A stretch of DNA of 64,000 nucleotides, taken from contig NZ_OY781884.1 in NCBI RefSeq assembly GCF_963677155.1, forward strand, positions 620,001 to 684,000, given 5' to 3'. Both the position numbers and the translations under genes were made by a program. The DNA is from an uncultured Draconibacterium sp. Its GTDB lineage: Bacteria > Bacteroidota > Bacteroidia > Bacteroidales > Prolixibacteraceae. Below, in pieces: positions 44,670-54,071 of this stretch. The notes under the pieces are model-generated. The model saw nothing but the letters and a program-made list of their open reading frames with translations, did not search any database and was not told the DNA's origin. How positions within the stretch are numbered: the stretch's first letter is position 1; the number at the start of each line of letters is the position of its first letter.

Positions 44670-45687
44670 ACTCACAAAATATAGCCACGGAGCCGGTTGC
44701 GGCTGCAAAATATCGCCTAAAGTTTTAAGTACTATTCTTGAAACGAAACTCGACATGGGAGTTCAACCGAATCTTTTGGTAGGAAATGATAGCCGCGACG
44801 ATGCTGCTGTATTGGATTTAGGAAATGGCACTGCCATAATAAGTACTACCGATTTTTTTATGCCCATTGTTGACGATCCGTTTACTTTTGGCCGAATTGC
44901 TGCCACCAATGCCATTAGCGATGTATTTGCCATGGGCGGAAAACCCATTCTTGCGATTGCCATTTTGGGCTGGCCGATAAACAAACTAGCCCCTGAAATT
45001 GCCCGCGAAGTGGTTGAAGGGGGGCGTCAGGTTTGTAAAGAAGTAGGTATAAGTTTGGCCGGCGGGCACAGTATCGACAGCCCCGAACCGATTTTTGGCC
45101 TTGCTGTTACCGGACAAGTAGATCTGAAAAACATTAAACAAAACGACACTGCTACTGAAGGATGTCAGTTGCTTTTAACCAAACCACTGGGAGTTGGTAT
45201 TTTAACCACAGCACAGAAAAAAGGCGTTTTGGCCAGCGAGCACGAACAAATTGCACCGGAGTTAATGTGCCGGTTAAATACCCCCGGTTTTGAACTGGCA
45301 AAAATACCAGGCGTTAAAGCCATGACCGACGTAACCGGTTTTGGATTGCTCGGTCATCTCACCGAAATGTGCGAAGGCAGTAAACTTTCAGCACACATTG
45401 AATACGATAAAATTCCTACCCTTCCAATGCTTAAACAATACCTGGAACAAAACTGTATTCCGGGCGGTACACTGCGCAATTGGGAAAGCTACGGACATCA
45501 TGTTTCGATCAAAGAGGACAGCTACAAAAACATTTTATGCGATCCGCAAACCAGCGGAGGATTGTTACTGGCTGTTGAACCTGAAGCACTTTCGGAAGTG
45601 AAAGCTTGTCTGGCAAAATTCAATATTCAGGCTTCACCATTTGGGCAACTTATTGAAAAAGAAGAACAATTGATTACTGTCGACTAA
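44641..45687 (+). CDS. selD: Selenide, water dikinase
   Basis: 348 aa. Makes selenophosphate from selenide and ATP. The N-terminal catalytic motif [16 protein letters not shown] has Cys 20 (E. coli Cys 17) rather than selenocysteine, and Lys 23. The AIR-synthase-like fold shows [13 protein letters not shown], then [14 protein letters not shown] near the end. It overlaps mnmH by 29 bp. No selA, selB or selC is visible, so selenium is probably used for tRNA. The VF530-like gene follows after 1 bp. Confidence 0.95.
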   Translation: MSQTETKNIKLTKYSHGAGCGCKISPKVLSTILETKLDMGVQPNLLVGNDSRDDAAVLDLGNGTAIISTTDFFMPIVDDPFTFGRIAATNAISDVFAMGGKPILAIAILGWPINKLAPEIAREVVEGGRQVCKEVGISLAGGHSIDSPEPIFGLAVTGQVDLKNIKQNDTATEGCQLLLTKPLGVGILTTAQKKGVLASEHEQIAPELMCRLNTPGFELAKIPGVKAMTDVTGFGLLGHLTEMCEGSKLSAHIEYDKIPTLPMLKQYLEQNCIPGGTLRNWESYGHHVSIKEDSYKNILCDPQTSGGLLLAVEPEALSEVKACLAKFNIQASPFGQLIEKEEQLITVD

Positions 45688-45688
45688 T

Positions 45689-45931
45689 ATGGAACGAAAC
45701 GCAAATAAAGAGCCTGAAAAACAGCCCAACAATCCGTTGCACGGAAAAACACTTGAAGCCATTTTGGTATACTTGGTAAGTTACTATGGCTGGGACGAAC
45801 TGGGAGATATTATTCGCATCAATTCCTTTCGGAATAATCCCAGCTTAAAATCGAGTTTGAAATTTTTGCGCCGCACACCCTGGGCGCGCGAGAAGGTCGA
45901 AGAACTTTATGTTGAAACAGTTGAAAAATAA
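45689..45931 (+). CDS. VF530 family (DUF2132) small DNA-binding-like protein
   Basis: 80 aa. The VF530/DUF2132 pattern is clear: [33 protein letters not shown] then [26 protein letters not shown]. Structural-genomics work suggests a helical DNA-binding-like fold; the role is unproven. It starts 1 bp after selD, so it is translated with the mnmH-selD unit. Its stop touches the convergent hexosaminidase stop. Confidence 0.85.
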   Translation: MERNANKEPEKQPNNPLHGKTLEAILVYLVSYYGWDELGDIIRINSFRNNPSLKSSLKFLRRTPWAREKVEELYVETVEK

Positions 45932-48211
45932 TTAGTCCACAATCACCTCATCAATAAATAACCAGCTTGCTCCGCCGGCACTACTATGCCATGCCGGATT
46001 TTCCATCGGATTTTTAGCTGTTATTCTAATATAGCGGGCTTTCCGTTTTTCAAACTCTTTCACCAGGTTTAACGTGCCTTTAGCGTAAACATTTTTAGCA
46101 TTCACGTGGTTTGACGCATAAACAGTTTCAAAATTTTTGCCATCATCTGAAAGCTCGTATTTCACTTCCTCAGGTTTGAAGATCCAGTCGTTTATATCAT
46201 AATACCAGTTGGTCTCAATTTTCGAGAATTCGCATACTTCTCCAAGGTCAATTACAAAATCTACATTTCTTTTTTCAAAGCCCTGCCATTTGTTTTTCAA
46301 ACCATTGGTCATAGCATAATCTCCACCACCATTATGCTTTAATGAATAGGGAATATTGTAGTGTACCTTTTTTCCCTGTGCTTTATGAAAATTAACTTGC
46401 TGCGAGGCAATTCTACCGGCAGAGCCGTCGGGTCTGAACATTCGGGCTTTTAACGTACCAGTTGCTTTTATTTCAAATTTACCGTCGTACACCTTACTAT
46501 TTCGTGTTGGGTCACTTCCATCAATTGTGTAATACACATTTTCCGGAACTTCAGTAATAAACTCCGCAAAGATACTTTTATGATCGCTCCCCGGAACAAC
46601 ATTTATTTCTACATCATACGAACGTTGCCCGTATTCCACGCCATAAAACGCAAGCTGTGGCAGATGCTTCTCCACACGGCGATAAAAATCATCCCAATCG
46701 CGTTGTTCCTGTGGTGTCCATCCCATCTCGGCTACGGCAATTGCACGCGGATATGCTTTGTATTCCAAAATTTTTCGGTTGGGAGTTCCTTCACTCCACA
46801 TGCATGCCTGCACACCAATAATATGCTTACGCGCTTCAATTGAAAGTTCATCAGAAACCGGATAAAACGCATAAATATCGCGCATGGTATTCACTGCTCC
46901 ATCGTATTTTGTCACCTTGTTTATCGATTGTGGACGACTGATGTAAAATGGAGTGCCGGGAGTCATAATTACGTCGTTGCCCAACTCGGCAGCTTCAATT
47001 CCGGGTGTTACTCCACGCCACGACATTACAGTTGCAGTTTTCGAAAGCCCGCCTTCCATAATTTCGTCCCAGCCTACCAAGCGACGGCCTTTTGAATTCA
47101 GGTACTTCTCAATTCGTTTTATAAAATAACTCTGTAATTCATGTTCATCCTCAAGATCTTCATCCTTTATTCGCTTCTGGCAAAGCGGACATTTTTTCCA
47201 GTTTGCTTTTGGAGCCTCATCACCTCCTATGTGTATAATTTCAGAAGGAAATAACTCCATCACTTCATCCAAAACATCCTGCAAAAATTCGAAAGTTTCT
47301 TCTTTCCCGGCACAATAAACGCCGTTGGAAACTCCTCCTTCTGTTCGTACTTCCAGCTTCTCATCGGGAAAACAATACAATTCGGGATAAGCCACCATTG
47401 CAGCCATAGAGTGTCCCGGCATTTCAATTTCGGGCACAACAGTAACATTTCTCAAGCGTGCATATTCAACAATTTCCCGAACCTCATCCTGCGTATAAAA
47501 TCCTCCATACGGTTTGCCGTCATCCACATTCAGCCCTTTTTCCTGATTAGCCTCAAACCCAACTTTCTTTCGCCAACTACCAACTTCTGTTAGTCGCGGA
47601 TATTTTTTTATCTCAATCCGCCATCCCTGATCTTCGGTAAGGTGCCAGTGAAAAGTATTGATTTTATACATCGACATTAAATCAATATAACGCTTTACAT
47701 CTTCGGCTGAAAAAAAGTGTCGCCCCGCATCAAGATGCAAACCACGCCATGCCAGGCGCGGATAGTCCTTAATTTCAAGATATGGTAACACAACTTCATT
47801 TGTCGGTTCTATCGGCAAAAGCTGCCTAAAAGTCTGAAGTCCGTAGAATAAACCTCCGGTGGTATTTGCCTTTATTGTAATTCCGTTTTTATTAACGGTA
47901 AGAAAATAACCTTCCTCTCCTATTTCACTATTTTCTACCAACTCGAATTTGAGCCCCGTTCCTTCTCCCTCTGACAGTTTAAATCCCGTTCTTTCCTCGA
48001 TAATTGACTGAGCGTAATCTTCAAGTTCCTTAAGTTCTTCGTTTTGTCCAAGTTGAACAAACTTACTTTTTGCTGATAACACAAAAGTTCCATTCATTTC
48101 AACCAACTCAACAGGTTTAGGAACGAGGTTGATTTTAACCGGCTTTTTTACAGAACAACTAACCAATCCTAAAAGGACGAATAAAAAAACAGAGACCAGA
48201 CTTAACTTCAT
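45932..48211 (-). CDS. GH20 beta-N-acetylhexosaminidase, lipoprotein
   Basis: 759 aa. Lipobox MKLSLVSVFLFVLLGLVSCS (Cys 19). GH20 N-terminal domain at about 28-145; the catalytic barrel starts DYPRLAWRGLHLDAGRHFF and holds the Asp-Glu pair in IIHIGGDEAPKANW. Then a chitobiase C-terminal type domain (VYYTIDGSDPTRNSKVYDGKF) and a discoidin-like F5/8 domain (about 610-759). It cleaves terminal GlcNAc/GalNAc from chitin oligomers, glycans or peptidoglycan fragments, probably on the cell surface or in the periplasm. No SusCD pair is adjacent. Confidence 0.95.
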   Translation of the reverse strand: MKLSLVSVFLFVLLGLVSCSVKKPVKINLVPKPVELVEMNGTFVLSAKSKFVQLGQNEELKELEDYAQSIIEERTGFKLSEGEGTGLKFELVENSEIGEEGYFLTVNKNGITIKANTTGGLFYGLQTFRQLLPIEPTNEVVLPYLEIKDYPRLAWRGLHLDAGRHFFSAEDVKRYIDLMSMYKINTFHWHLTEDQGWRIEIKKYPRLTEVGSWRKKVGFEANQEKGLNVDDGKPYGGFYTQDEVREIVEYARLRNVTVVPEIEMPGHSMAAMVAYPELYCFPDEKLEVRTEGGVSNGVYCAGKEETFEFLQDVLDEVMELFPSEIIHIGGDEAPKANWKKCPLCQKRIKDEDLEDEHELQSYFIKRIEKYLNSKGRRLVGWDEIMEGGLSKTATVMSWRGVTPGIEAAELGNDVIMTPGTPFYISRPQSINKVTKYDGAVNTMRDIYAFYPVSDELSIEARKHIIGVQACMWSEGTPNRKILEYKAYPRAIAVAEMGWTPQEQRDWDDFYRRVEKHLPQLAFYGVEYGQRSYDVEINVVPGSDHKSIFAEFITEVPENVYYTIDGSDPTRNSKVYDGKFEIKATGTLKARMFRPDGSAGRIASQQVNFHKAQGKKVHYNIPYSLKHNGGGDYAMTNGLKNKWQGFEKRNVDFVIDLGEVCEFSKIETNWYYDINDWIFKPEEVKYELSDDGKNFETVYASNHVNAKNVYAKGTLNLVKEFEKRKARYIRITAKNPMENPAWHSSAGGASWLFIDEVIVD

Positions 48212-48381
48212 CGCAAATAATTTTGAGGCTGTAAAGAAAAGAAATATTCCAGACTTGCCGAGGTGAACGTGATGTTAATGCTCTCAATAATTTAAACCAA
48301 TTAATAATCTTTTTGTTATATTCCCGACATTCAAACCAGGTAAAAAAGAAAAACAACTATTAACTAATTAATTTACACGAG

Positions 48382-49026
48382 ATGAGTAAAATCGTTCAAT
48401 TTGGAGAAAACGTTCGGGGCTACACCATCCCGGTTTTAAACGAAAGAGAGATCCGCGCTGCAGCCGGAATGCTTTTTATGCTGATGTTTATTTCCATACA
48501 ACAAGCAACACAAGGCAATTTTACCCCTTTGAAATATGCTATTATTGTTTTCCTTACCGATATACTGATTCGCGTGCTTATTAATCCAAAATATTCACCA
48601 CCCCTCATCCTGGGGCGTTGGATTGTGCGTAACCAAACACCCGAATATGTTGGGGCACGCCAAAAGAAATTTGCATGGAAGATTGGACTTGGGCTTGCCT
48701 TTACCATGCTAATATTGGCAGTAATTGTAAACTCCTATAGTCCGATAACCGGAATTATCTGCATGATCTGCCTGGTATTTTTATTCTTCGAGGCAGTGTT
48801 TGGCATTTGCCTTGGGTGCAAATTCTACCCTTTGTTATTTAAAGAAAAGGTGCAGTACTGTCCTGGCGAAGTTTGCGATATAAAATCACGCCACGATATT
48901 CAGAAAACAAACTGGTCGCATTTACTTATTGTTTTAGGATTTGCAGCTTTTATCGTACTCACCTATTTTTTGTTTAACGAGCAGTTTATTAAGCCACCAT
49001 TCGATTTGTTTGGGTTGAATTCATAA
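48382..49026 (+). CDS. DUF4395 family membrane protein
   Basis: 214 aa with four membrane helices. DUF4395 features: ENVRGYTIPVLNEREIRAAAG at the start, FLTDILIRVLINPKYSP in the middle, and CLGCKFYPLLF with a Cys pair in the third helix. A tail with one more helix is added. Often found beside thioredoxin-like or rhodanese proteins, but not here. Function unknown. Confidence 0.82.
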   Translation: MSKIVQFGENVRGYTIPVLNEREIRAAAGMLFMLMFISIQQATQGNFTPLKYAIIVFLTDILIRVLINPKYSPPLILGRWIVRNQTPEYVGARQKKFAWKIGLGLAFTMLILAVIVNSYSPITGIICMICLVFLFFEAVFGICLGCKFYPLLFKEKVQYCPGEVCDIKSRHDIQKTNWSHLLIVLGFAAFIVLTYFLFNEQFIKPPFDLFGLNS

Positions 49027-49192
49027 AAAAGATATACTTTCTCGTTCCTGTATTTTAGTTGCTTTTGCCAAAACACTACAAAACAAGACTATTCAGCCTT
49101 TTTTTTGCCGACAGCAAACAAATTAATCAATAAATTAGATAGTTATGTGAACTGTGTCATCGAAAAAACTGTTGTAAATCATAACAACAAAC

Positions 49193-49216
49193 TTTACCGT
49201 GTACGAGCACGGTAAA
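49193..49216 (+). promoter_or_regulatory. Hairpin in the 5' region of the transhydrogenase operon
   Basis: TTTACCGTG / CACGGTAAA, a 9-bp perfect stem with a TACGAG loop, 45 bp before the pntA start. It could be an operator or an mRNA structure; no T run makes it a weak terminator candidate. Confidence 0.45.
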
Positions 49217-49260
49217 TAAAATTTTATAGATTTACAGAATAACTATCTAAATAAAAATTT

Positions 49261-50391
49261 ATGATTCTTGGATTATTAAAGGAACACGGTAAAGAAACAC
49301 GTGTCGCTTTACTTCCGGAAACTGTGAAAGCTTTTACCGATCTGAAAGTTGAGGTATTGGTTGAACAGGGAGCCGGCGAAAAAGCATTTGCATCTGATGC
49401 CGATTACGAAGCCATTGGGGCAAAAACCGTTTCGCGCGACGATGTGTTTGCCAAAGCCGAAGTTCTGCTGCAAATTCAGCCACCCGCTGAAGGTGACACC
49501 GACAAAATTAAAGATTCTCAGGTTTGGGTTAGCGCCTTTAACCCGCTTTGGGATACTGCGCTGGTAAAAACTTTCCTCGACAAGGGTATCACAACATTTA
49601 GTCTCGATTTGATTCCGCGTACCACACGTGCGCAGGCCATGGACATTTTATCGTCAATGGCAACGGTTTCGGGCTATATGGCTGTTCTGGAAGCAGCGGC
49701 AAAACTGCCTACTTTCTTCCCGATGTTTATGACAGCCGCCGGTACCATTCGCCCGGCCAATATGCTTATTCTGGGTGCCGGTGTTGCAGGATTACAAGCC
49801 ATTGCCACCTCGCGCAAACTGGGTGCACAGGTACAGGTTTTTGATGTACGCTCGGCAGTAAAAGAAGAGGTAATGAGCCTGGGTGGTAAATTTGTTGAAG
49901 TTGAAGGAGCAACCGAAGATAAAGCTGCCGGTGGATATGCCGTTGAACAAACCGAAGAATATAAAAAGAAACAACAGGATAGAATCAATGAGGTGGCGGC
50001 CAAATCGAATGTGGTGATATGCACCGCACAGATTCCGGGGCGCAAAGCACCGCTTTTGATTCCGAAAGAAGCTGTTGATGCCATGAAACCGGGATCGATA
50101 ATTATCGATCTGGCTGCTTCAACAGGAGGAAACTGCGAGCTCACCAAAAACGACGAGATTGTTGAATACAAAGGCGTTTCTATAATCGGACAATCAAATT
50201 ATCCGGCACAAAAACCGGTTGATGCCAGTCGTATGTTCGGAAAAAACGTCTTGAACTTCATGAAGCTAATGATTGGAGAAGAAAGTGAACTCAACCTGAA
50301 TTTTGAAGACGATATTGTAAAAGGAACTTGTATTACTCATGCAAAAGAGATTTACAACGAACGTGTTAAATCAGTTATCGAAACCAAATAA
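49261..50391 (+). CDS. pntAA: NAD(P) transhydrogenase subunit alpha 1 (soluble, NAD-binding)
   Basis: 376 aa. Domain I of proton-translocating transhydrogenase: VALLPETVKAF, the VLILGAGVAGLQAIATSRKLGAQVQVFDVRS Rossmann motif, and IGQSNYPAQKPVDASRMFGKNVL. Binds NADH on the cytosolic side. It is a separate polypeptide, as in Rhodospirillum, rather than fused to the alpha membrane part. First of three genes. Confidence 0.94.
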   Translation: MILGLLKEHGKETRVALLPETVKAFTDLKVEVLVEQGAGEKAFASDADYEAIGAKTVSRDDVFAKAEVLLQIQPPAEGDTDKIKDSQVWVSAFNPLWDTALVKTFLDKGITTFSLDLIPRTTRAQAMDILSSMATVSGYMAVLEAAAKLPTFFPMFMTAAGTIRPANMLILGAGVAGLQAIATSRKLGAQVQVFDVRSAVKEEVMSLGGKFVEVEGATEDKAAGGYAVEQTEEYKKKQQDRINEVAAKSNVVICTAQIPGRKAPLLIPKEAVDAMKPGSIIIDLAASTGGNCELTKNDEIVEYKGVSIIGQSNYPAQKPVDASRMFGKNVLNFMKLMIGEESELNLNFEDDIVKGTCITHAKEIYNERVKSVIETK

Positions 50392-50395
50392 ATGA

Positions 50396-50707
50396 ATGAT
50401 TATGGAAAGTATATTAACTTTTTTAACCGAAAATAAAGATGCGATATTTATTATAGTGTTATCGATATTTCTTGGATTCGAGGTAATTTCCAACGTTCCA
50501 TCGGTATTGCACACTCCACTTATGTCGGGTGCCAACGCAATTAGCGGTGTAATTATTATCGGAGGAATTATCCTTGTTGGTCACGCTTCATCTACTTTCG
50601 AGTGGATACTGGGTGCAATTGCCCTGTTTATGGCTACACTAAACGTGGCCGGAGGATTTGTTGTTACCGACCGCATGCTCGAAATGTTTAAAAAGAAGAA
50701 AAAATAA
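50396..50707 (+). CDS. pntAB: NAD(P) transhydrogenase subunit alpha 2 (membrane)
   Basis: 103 aa. Three membrane helices: IFIIVLSIFLGFEVISNVP, with the conserved HTPLMSGANAISGVIIIGG, and ALFMATLNVAGGFVVTDRMLEMF. This is the short membrane alpha part of transhydrogenase. The start may be 50396 or the ATG at 50402. It lies 4 bp after pntAA and 2 bp before pntB. Confidence 0.93.
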   Translation: MIMESILTFLTENKDAIFIIVLSIFLGFEVISNVPSVLHTPLMSGANAISGVIIIGGIILVGHASSTFEWILGAIALFMATLNVAGGFVVTDRMLEMFKKKKK

Positions 50708-50709
50708 CG

Positions 50710-52131
50710 ATGAACGCTATGATTTTACTCAATACATTAATGCCGGGACAAGTTGTTCTGGAATACAGTTATCTTCTTTCAGCCATTATGTTCGTAATCG
50801 GACTGAAACTGGAAAGTAATCCTGCCACCGCTCGCAAAGGAAATTTCTGGGCTGCCTCAGGAATGATCCTTCCAATGATTACAACCTTACTATTGAATAA
50901 AGATGCTGCCGGCGAAGGAATATCTTTGGCCAATGCAGGTGCTGTAATCCTGATTATCGCAGCAGGTGCAATAGTTGGAACCGTAATGGCCCGAAAAGTA
51001 AAAATGACAGCCATGCCTCAAATGGTATCTTTTTTTAATGCTACCGGAGGTGCAGCATCAGCAGCTGTGGCTTTAATCGAGTTCACAAAAAATCCGAATC
51101 AGGCACTTCTGGTTACTTTGTTAGGACTTGTTGTTGGTAGTATTGCCTTTAGTGGAAGTATGGTTGCCTATGGAAAACTTGACGGCAAAGTGGGTGATAT
51201 TTTTGCCAAATTTATGACCTACCTCAACCTGTTTTTTATGTTGTTGATCGTTGTTATCATTCTGCTGGTACTATTTGGAGGATTCGATCAGACAACCGTT
51301 TCTTACCTGGTATACGGACTACTGGTATTAAGCATTATATACGGAGTTAGTTTTGTTATGCCAATTGGAGGAGCCGATATGCCTGTGGTAATTTCGTTAC
51401 TGAACTCGTTAACAGGTATTGCTGCTGCTATGGCAGGTTTTATTTATCAGAATGAAGCCATGATTCTAGGTGGTATCCTGGTAGGAGCTGCCGGAACAAT
51501 TCTTACCATTCAGATGTGCCGTGCGATGAACCGTTCGCTGATAAACGTTATAATTGGAGCATTTGGCGGTGGTGGCGAAGCAACTAACCGCGAACAGGGA
51601 AATATTAAGGAAATTACTTTGAGCGATGCTGCAGTTCTTTTAAGTTACTCACAAAAGGTGGTAATTATTCCGGGTTATGGCTTGGCTGTTGCACAAGCTC
51701 AACACATTGCACATGAACTGGATTCACTGCTTGAAAGCAAAGGCGTGGAAGTAAAATATGCCATTCACCCGGTGGCAGGTCGTATGCCAGGTCACATGAA
51801 TGTTCTGTTAGCAGAAGCTGATGTGCCTTACGAGCAACTGGTAGAAATGGATGACATTAACCCCGATATGCCTAACGTTGATGTAGCAATTGTTGTAGGA
51901 GCCAACGATGTGGTTAACCCTGCAGCTTACGACGATCCGAGCAGCCCTATTTACGGAATGCCGATCATTGATGCGCATCTGGCTAAAAATATCATTATCA
52001 TGAAACGTGGAATGGGTAAGGGTTATGCAGGTATCGAGAACTTCCTGTTTTTTAACGACAAAACACGAATGCTGTTTGGCGATGCCAAGAAATCGATTAC
52101 CAGCCTGGTAAACGAAATTAAGAGCATGTAA
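50710..52131 (+). CDS. pntB: NAD(P) transhydrogenase subunit beta
   Basis: 473 aa. About nine membrane helices carry the proton path (MVSFFNATGGAASAAVAL; VVISLLNSLTGIAAAMAGF). The C-terminal NADP-binding domain III follows with VVIIPGYGLAVAQAQH, HPVAGRMPGHMNVLLAEADVPY, and IIDAHLAKNIIIMKRGMGKGYAG. Couples hydride transfer from NADH to NADP+ to proton entry, supplying NADPH. Last gene; terminator at 52155-52187. Confidence 0.96.
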   Translation: MNAMILLNTLMPGQVVLEYSYLLSAIMFVIGLKLESNPATARKGNFWAASGMILPMITTLLLNKDAAGEGISLANAGAVILIIAAGAIVGTVMARKVKMTAMPQMVSFFNATGGAASAAVALIEFTKNPNQALLVTLLGLVVGSIAFSGSMVAYGKLDGKVGDIFAKFMTYLNLFFMLLIVVIILLVLFGGFDQTTVSYLVYGLLVLSIIYGVSFVMPIGGADMPVVISLLNSLTGIAAAMAGFIYQNEAMILGGILVGAAGTILTIQMCRAMNRSLINVIIGAFGGGGEATNREQGNIKEITLSDAAVLLSYSQKVVIIPGYGLAVAQAQHIAHELDSLLESKGVEVKYAIHPVAGRMPGHMNVLLAEADVPYEQLVEMDDINPDMPNVDVAIVVGANDVVNPAAYDDPSSPIYGMPIIDAHLAKNIIIMKRGMGKGYAGIENFLFFNDKTRMLFGDAKKSITSLVNEIKSM

Positions 52132-52154
52132 AAACAACAATTAAGATAAAACAG

Positions 52155-52187
52155 ATGCCATCTCTTGTTCTAAGGGGTGGCATTTTT
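52155..52187 (+). terminator. Intrinsic terminator after pntB
   Basis: ATGCCATCTCTT / AAGGGGTGGCAT (with G-T pairs) followed by TTTT. Confidence 0.8.
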
Positions 52188-52218
52188 GGTTTACTTTAAC
52201 CAATCAAATAAAAAATAA

Positions 52219-52464
52219 ATGAATCGAAAAAATCAACACGGTGCTTTTCTCTCAGCTAGTTTATTAACCTTAATAGCAATTATTTTATTATCGTGTAATG
52301 AACAGAATAAGCAGGGAGCAGTAGTTTTTTCATTCGACGATCAATACATTGATGAATTGTACAATCAGCGGGACCTTTTTAGTGAGTATAATATAAAAGC
52401 CTCATTTTTTATTAGCCCCCCATCAACTAAAATCCGGCCAGATTGCGATCAAAATATTATTTGA
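52219..52464 (+). pseudogene. Truncated polysaccharide deacetylase lipoprotein
   Basis: 81 codons. Lipobox signal (AIILLSCNEQ, Cys 27), then VVFSFDDQYIDELYNQRDLF followed by NIKASFFIS: the first NodB motif (FDD) and following strand of polysaccharide deacetylases. Reading stops after STKIRPDC instead of continuing for the ~200 more residues with the HxxxH and later motifs. A C6 run (AGCCCCCCATC) lies just before the break and may mark a frameshift or deletion point. Non-functional as seen. Confidence 0.6.
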
Positions 52465-52880
52465 ATATCTGAAATCCTATTTTCACAGGCTTAAAAATTC
52501 AACTATCTAAATATTAAAAAATGGGTACTCAAAAAATTGGGAATCCGACAAATGAATGTGGTTCCCGGATACGAGCTTATTTTCTGTGCCTTGTCAGCAT
52601 AGTATATGATGGCTGCCATTATTATCAACGACCTTGCCGGGCAAACTGTGCTTCCTCTTGGAACAGCGTGGCTAAAAAAACTAGCTAGCATATTAATATC
52701 ATCACATTCAAAGAACTGAATCTTTTACCGATTCAGTCCTTTCTAGATATAAAATCAAACCTCAATCAACTAGATATTAAAAATCAGCATTAAATACTTA
52801 AAATTCAGCATAAAACTCTTGATTATCTAGTAAAGGAATGGTACATTTAGCTCGCAAACCATTTATAAAAAGGACGTACC
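52465..52880 (+). other. Gene-poor decayed stretch with terminator-like hairpin
   Basis: No intact gene. Around 52520-52690 one frame reads LGIRQMNVVPGYELIFCALSA, stop, then MMAAIIINDLAGQTVLPLG and TAWLKKLASI, which looks like a decayed membrane-protein piece; the family is not recognised. ACTGAATC / GATTCAGT at 52713-52735 forms a hairpin. The promoter of the kinase gene presumably lies at the end (TACATTTA at about 52841). Confidence 0.35.
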
Positions 52881-54011
52881 ATGCTTCAAGAACAAACCTA
52901 TACAAGCCATGCTTCGGTATTGCGTTATACAAACGGGCAACTTGAAAAACAATTAAAAAGAATCCTTGAGAATAAACCATTCGTGAGTTTTGTGGAGTCA
53001 ATCTCGCAAATGGTACTCATCCTAAACAAACACCGTCAGGTAATATACGCCAACAATAGTTACAGAGATTTTTGTAAAACGCTTAATCATGATCCACTGA
53101 TTGGAAAACGACCGGGAGAAACATTTAACTGTGCCAATGCATTTAAATCGGTTACCGGATGTGGAACTACTAGTGCCTGCAAATCGTGCGGAGCAGTAAA
53201 TGCAATTTTAGATGCGCAAAAAGGAAAACGTTCAACAAAAGAATGCCAGATACTCACCATCGATAATGATGCACTGGATCTTGAGGTTACTGCAAATCCC
53301 CTGGATCTAGAAGGGGAAAAACTAACCATATTCTCGGTTAATGATATAAGCGCCAATAAAAGAAAAGAATCACTGGAACGGGTTTTTATTCACGATATAC
53401 TGAACAGTGCAGGTGCTATTTCCGGGCTATCCGCTATTATTAAAGAAATTGATGATCCTGAACAGATACAAGACATTGCCCAGACAATTGAAGACGCTTC
53501 GCAAAGCCTTATTGTTGAAATACAGGCGCAGCGCGAATTGGGCGCAGCAGAAAGAGGAGAACTTCAATTACAGCTTCAGGAGGTTAACAGTACCACCCTT
53601 CTTAAAAATTTGCAAAAAACCTATGCCAAACATGAATTAAATACAGGAAAGCCAATTCAAATAAGCATGGATTCAAGCGACTTTAGTTTTATATCCGATC
53701 CTGTTTTACTGCGACGTATTCTTGGAAATATGATCAAGAATGCCATTGAAATGAATGTGCCGCACGATACTATAACGCTTTCTTGCAAGGAAAACGAAAA
53801 TCAGATAGAACTAACGGTACATAACAACAGCGTTGTACCCAACAAAATAAAAGATCAGCTATTTAAACGCTTTTACTCCACTAAAGGAAAAGGCCGCGGA
53901 CTTGGTACCTACAGTATGAAACTTTTAGGTGAAAGATACCTTAATGGCAAAGTTGGCTTTACCAGCAGCGAAGAAATTGGAACAACATTTTATATTCAAC
54001 TTCCTAAATAG
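52881..54011 (+). CDS. PAS-domain sensor histidine kinase with Cys-rich insertion
   Basis: 376 aa, no signal peptide, soluble. PAS domain at about 35-155 (MVLILNKHRQVIYANNSYRDF) containing six Cys (65, 84, 94, 100, 103, 122), with the TSACKSCGA CxxC. Phospho-accepting His 171 is in IHDILNSAGAISG. HATPase_c follows: N box NMIKNAIEMN and G box GKGRGLGTYSMKLLGERY. The Cys set suggests sensing of redox state, metal or an Fe-S cluster. No response regulator is adjacent, so its partner is elsewhere. Confidence 0.85.
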   Translation: MLQEQTYTSHASVLRYTNGQLEKQLKRILENKPFVSFVESISQMVLILNKHRQVIYANNSYRDFCKTLNHDPLIGKRPGETFNCANAFKSVTGCGTTSACKSCGAVNAILDAQKGKRSTKECQILTIDNDALDLEVTANPLDLEGEKLTIFSVNDISANKRKESLERVFIHDILNSAGAISGLSAIIKEIDDPEQIQDIAQTIEDASQSLIVEIQAQRELGAAERGELQLQLQEVNSTTLLKNLQKTYAKHELNTGKPIQISMDSSDFSFISDPVLLRRILGNMIKNAIEMNVPHDTITLSCKENENQIELTVHNNSVVPNKIKDQLFKRFYSTKGKGRGLGTYSMKLLGERYLNGKVGFTSSEEIGTTFYIQLPK

Positions 54012-54047
54012 TTACTCACAAAGACTTTATATAACAGTTGAGCTTTA

Positions 54048-54055
54048 TATCTTTG
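54048..54055 (+). promoter_or_regulatory. Candidate -7 box for the GreA-like gene
   Basis: TATCTTTG, an exact TAnnTTTG match, 16 bp before the start codon. Confidence 0.45.
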
Positions 54056-54071
54056 GTTGTTTTTAAACAAA

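Noticed and set aside
44641-45687. Selenocysteine codon in selD
   Set aside because: The active position reads Cys (GCGCK), with no in-frame TGA.
49674-50171. 165-aa minus-strand frame inside pntAA
   Set aside because: Antisense to the NAD-binding domain; an open frame produced by codon bias.
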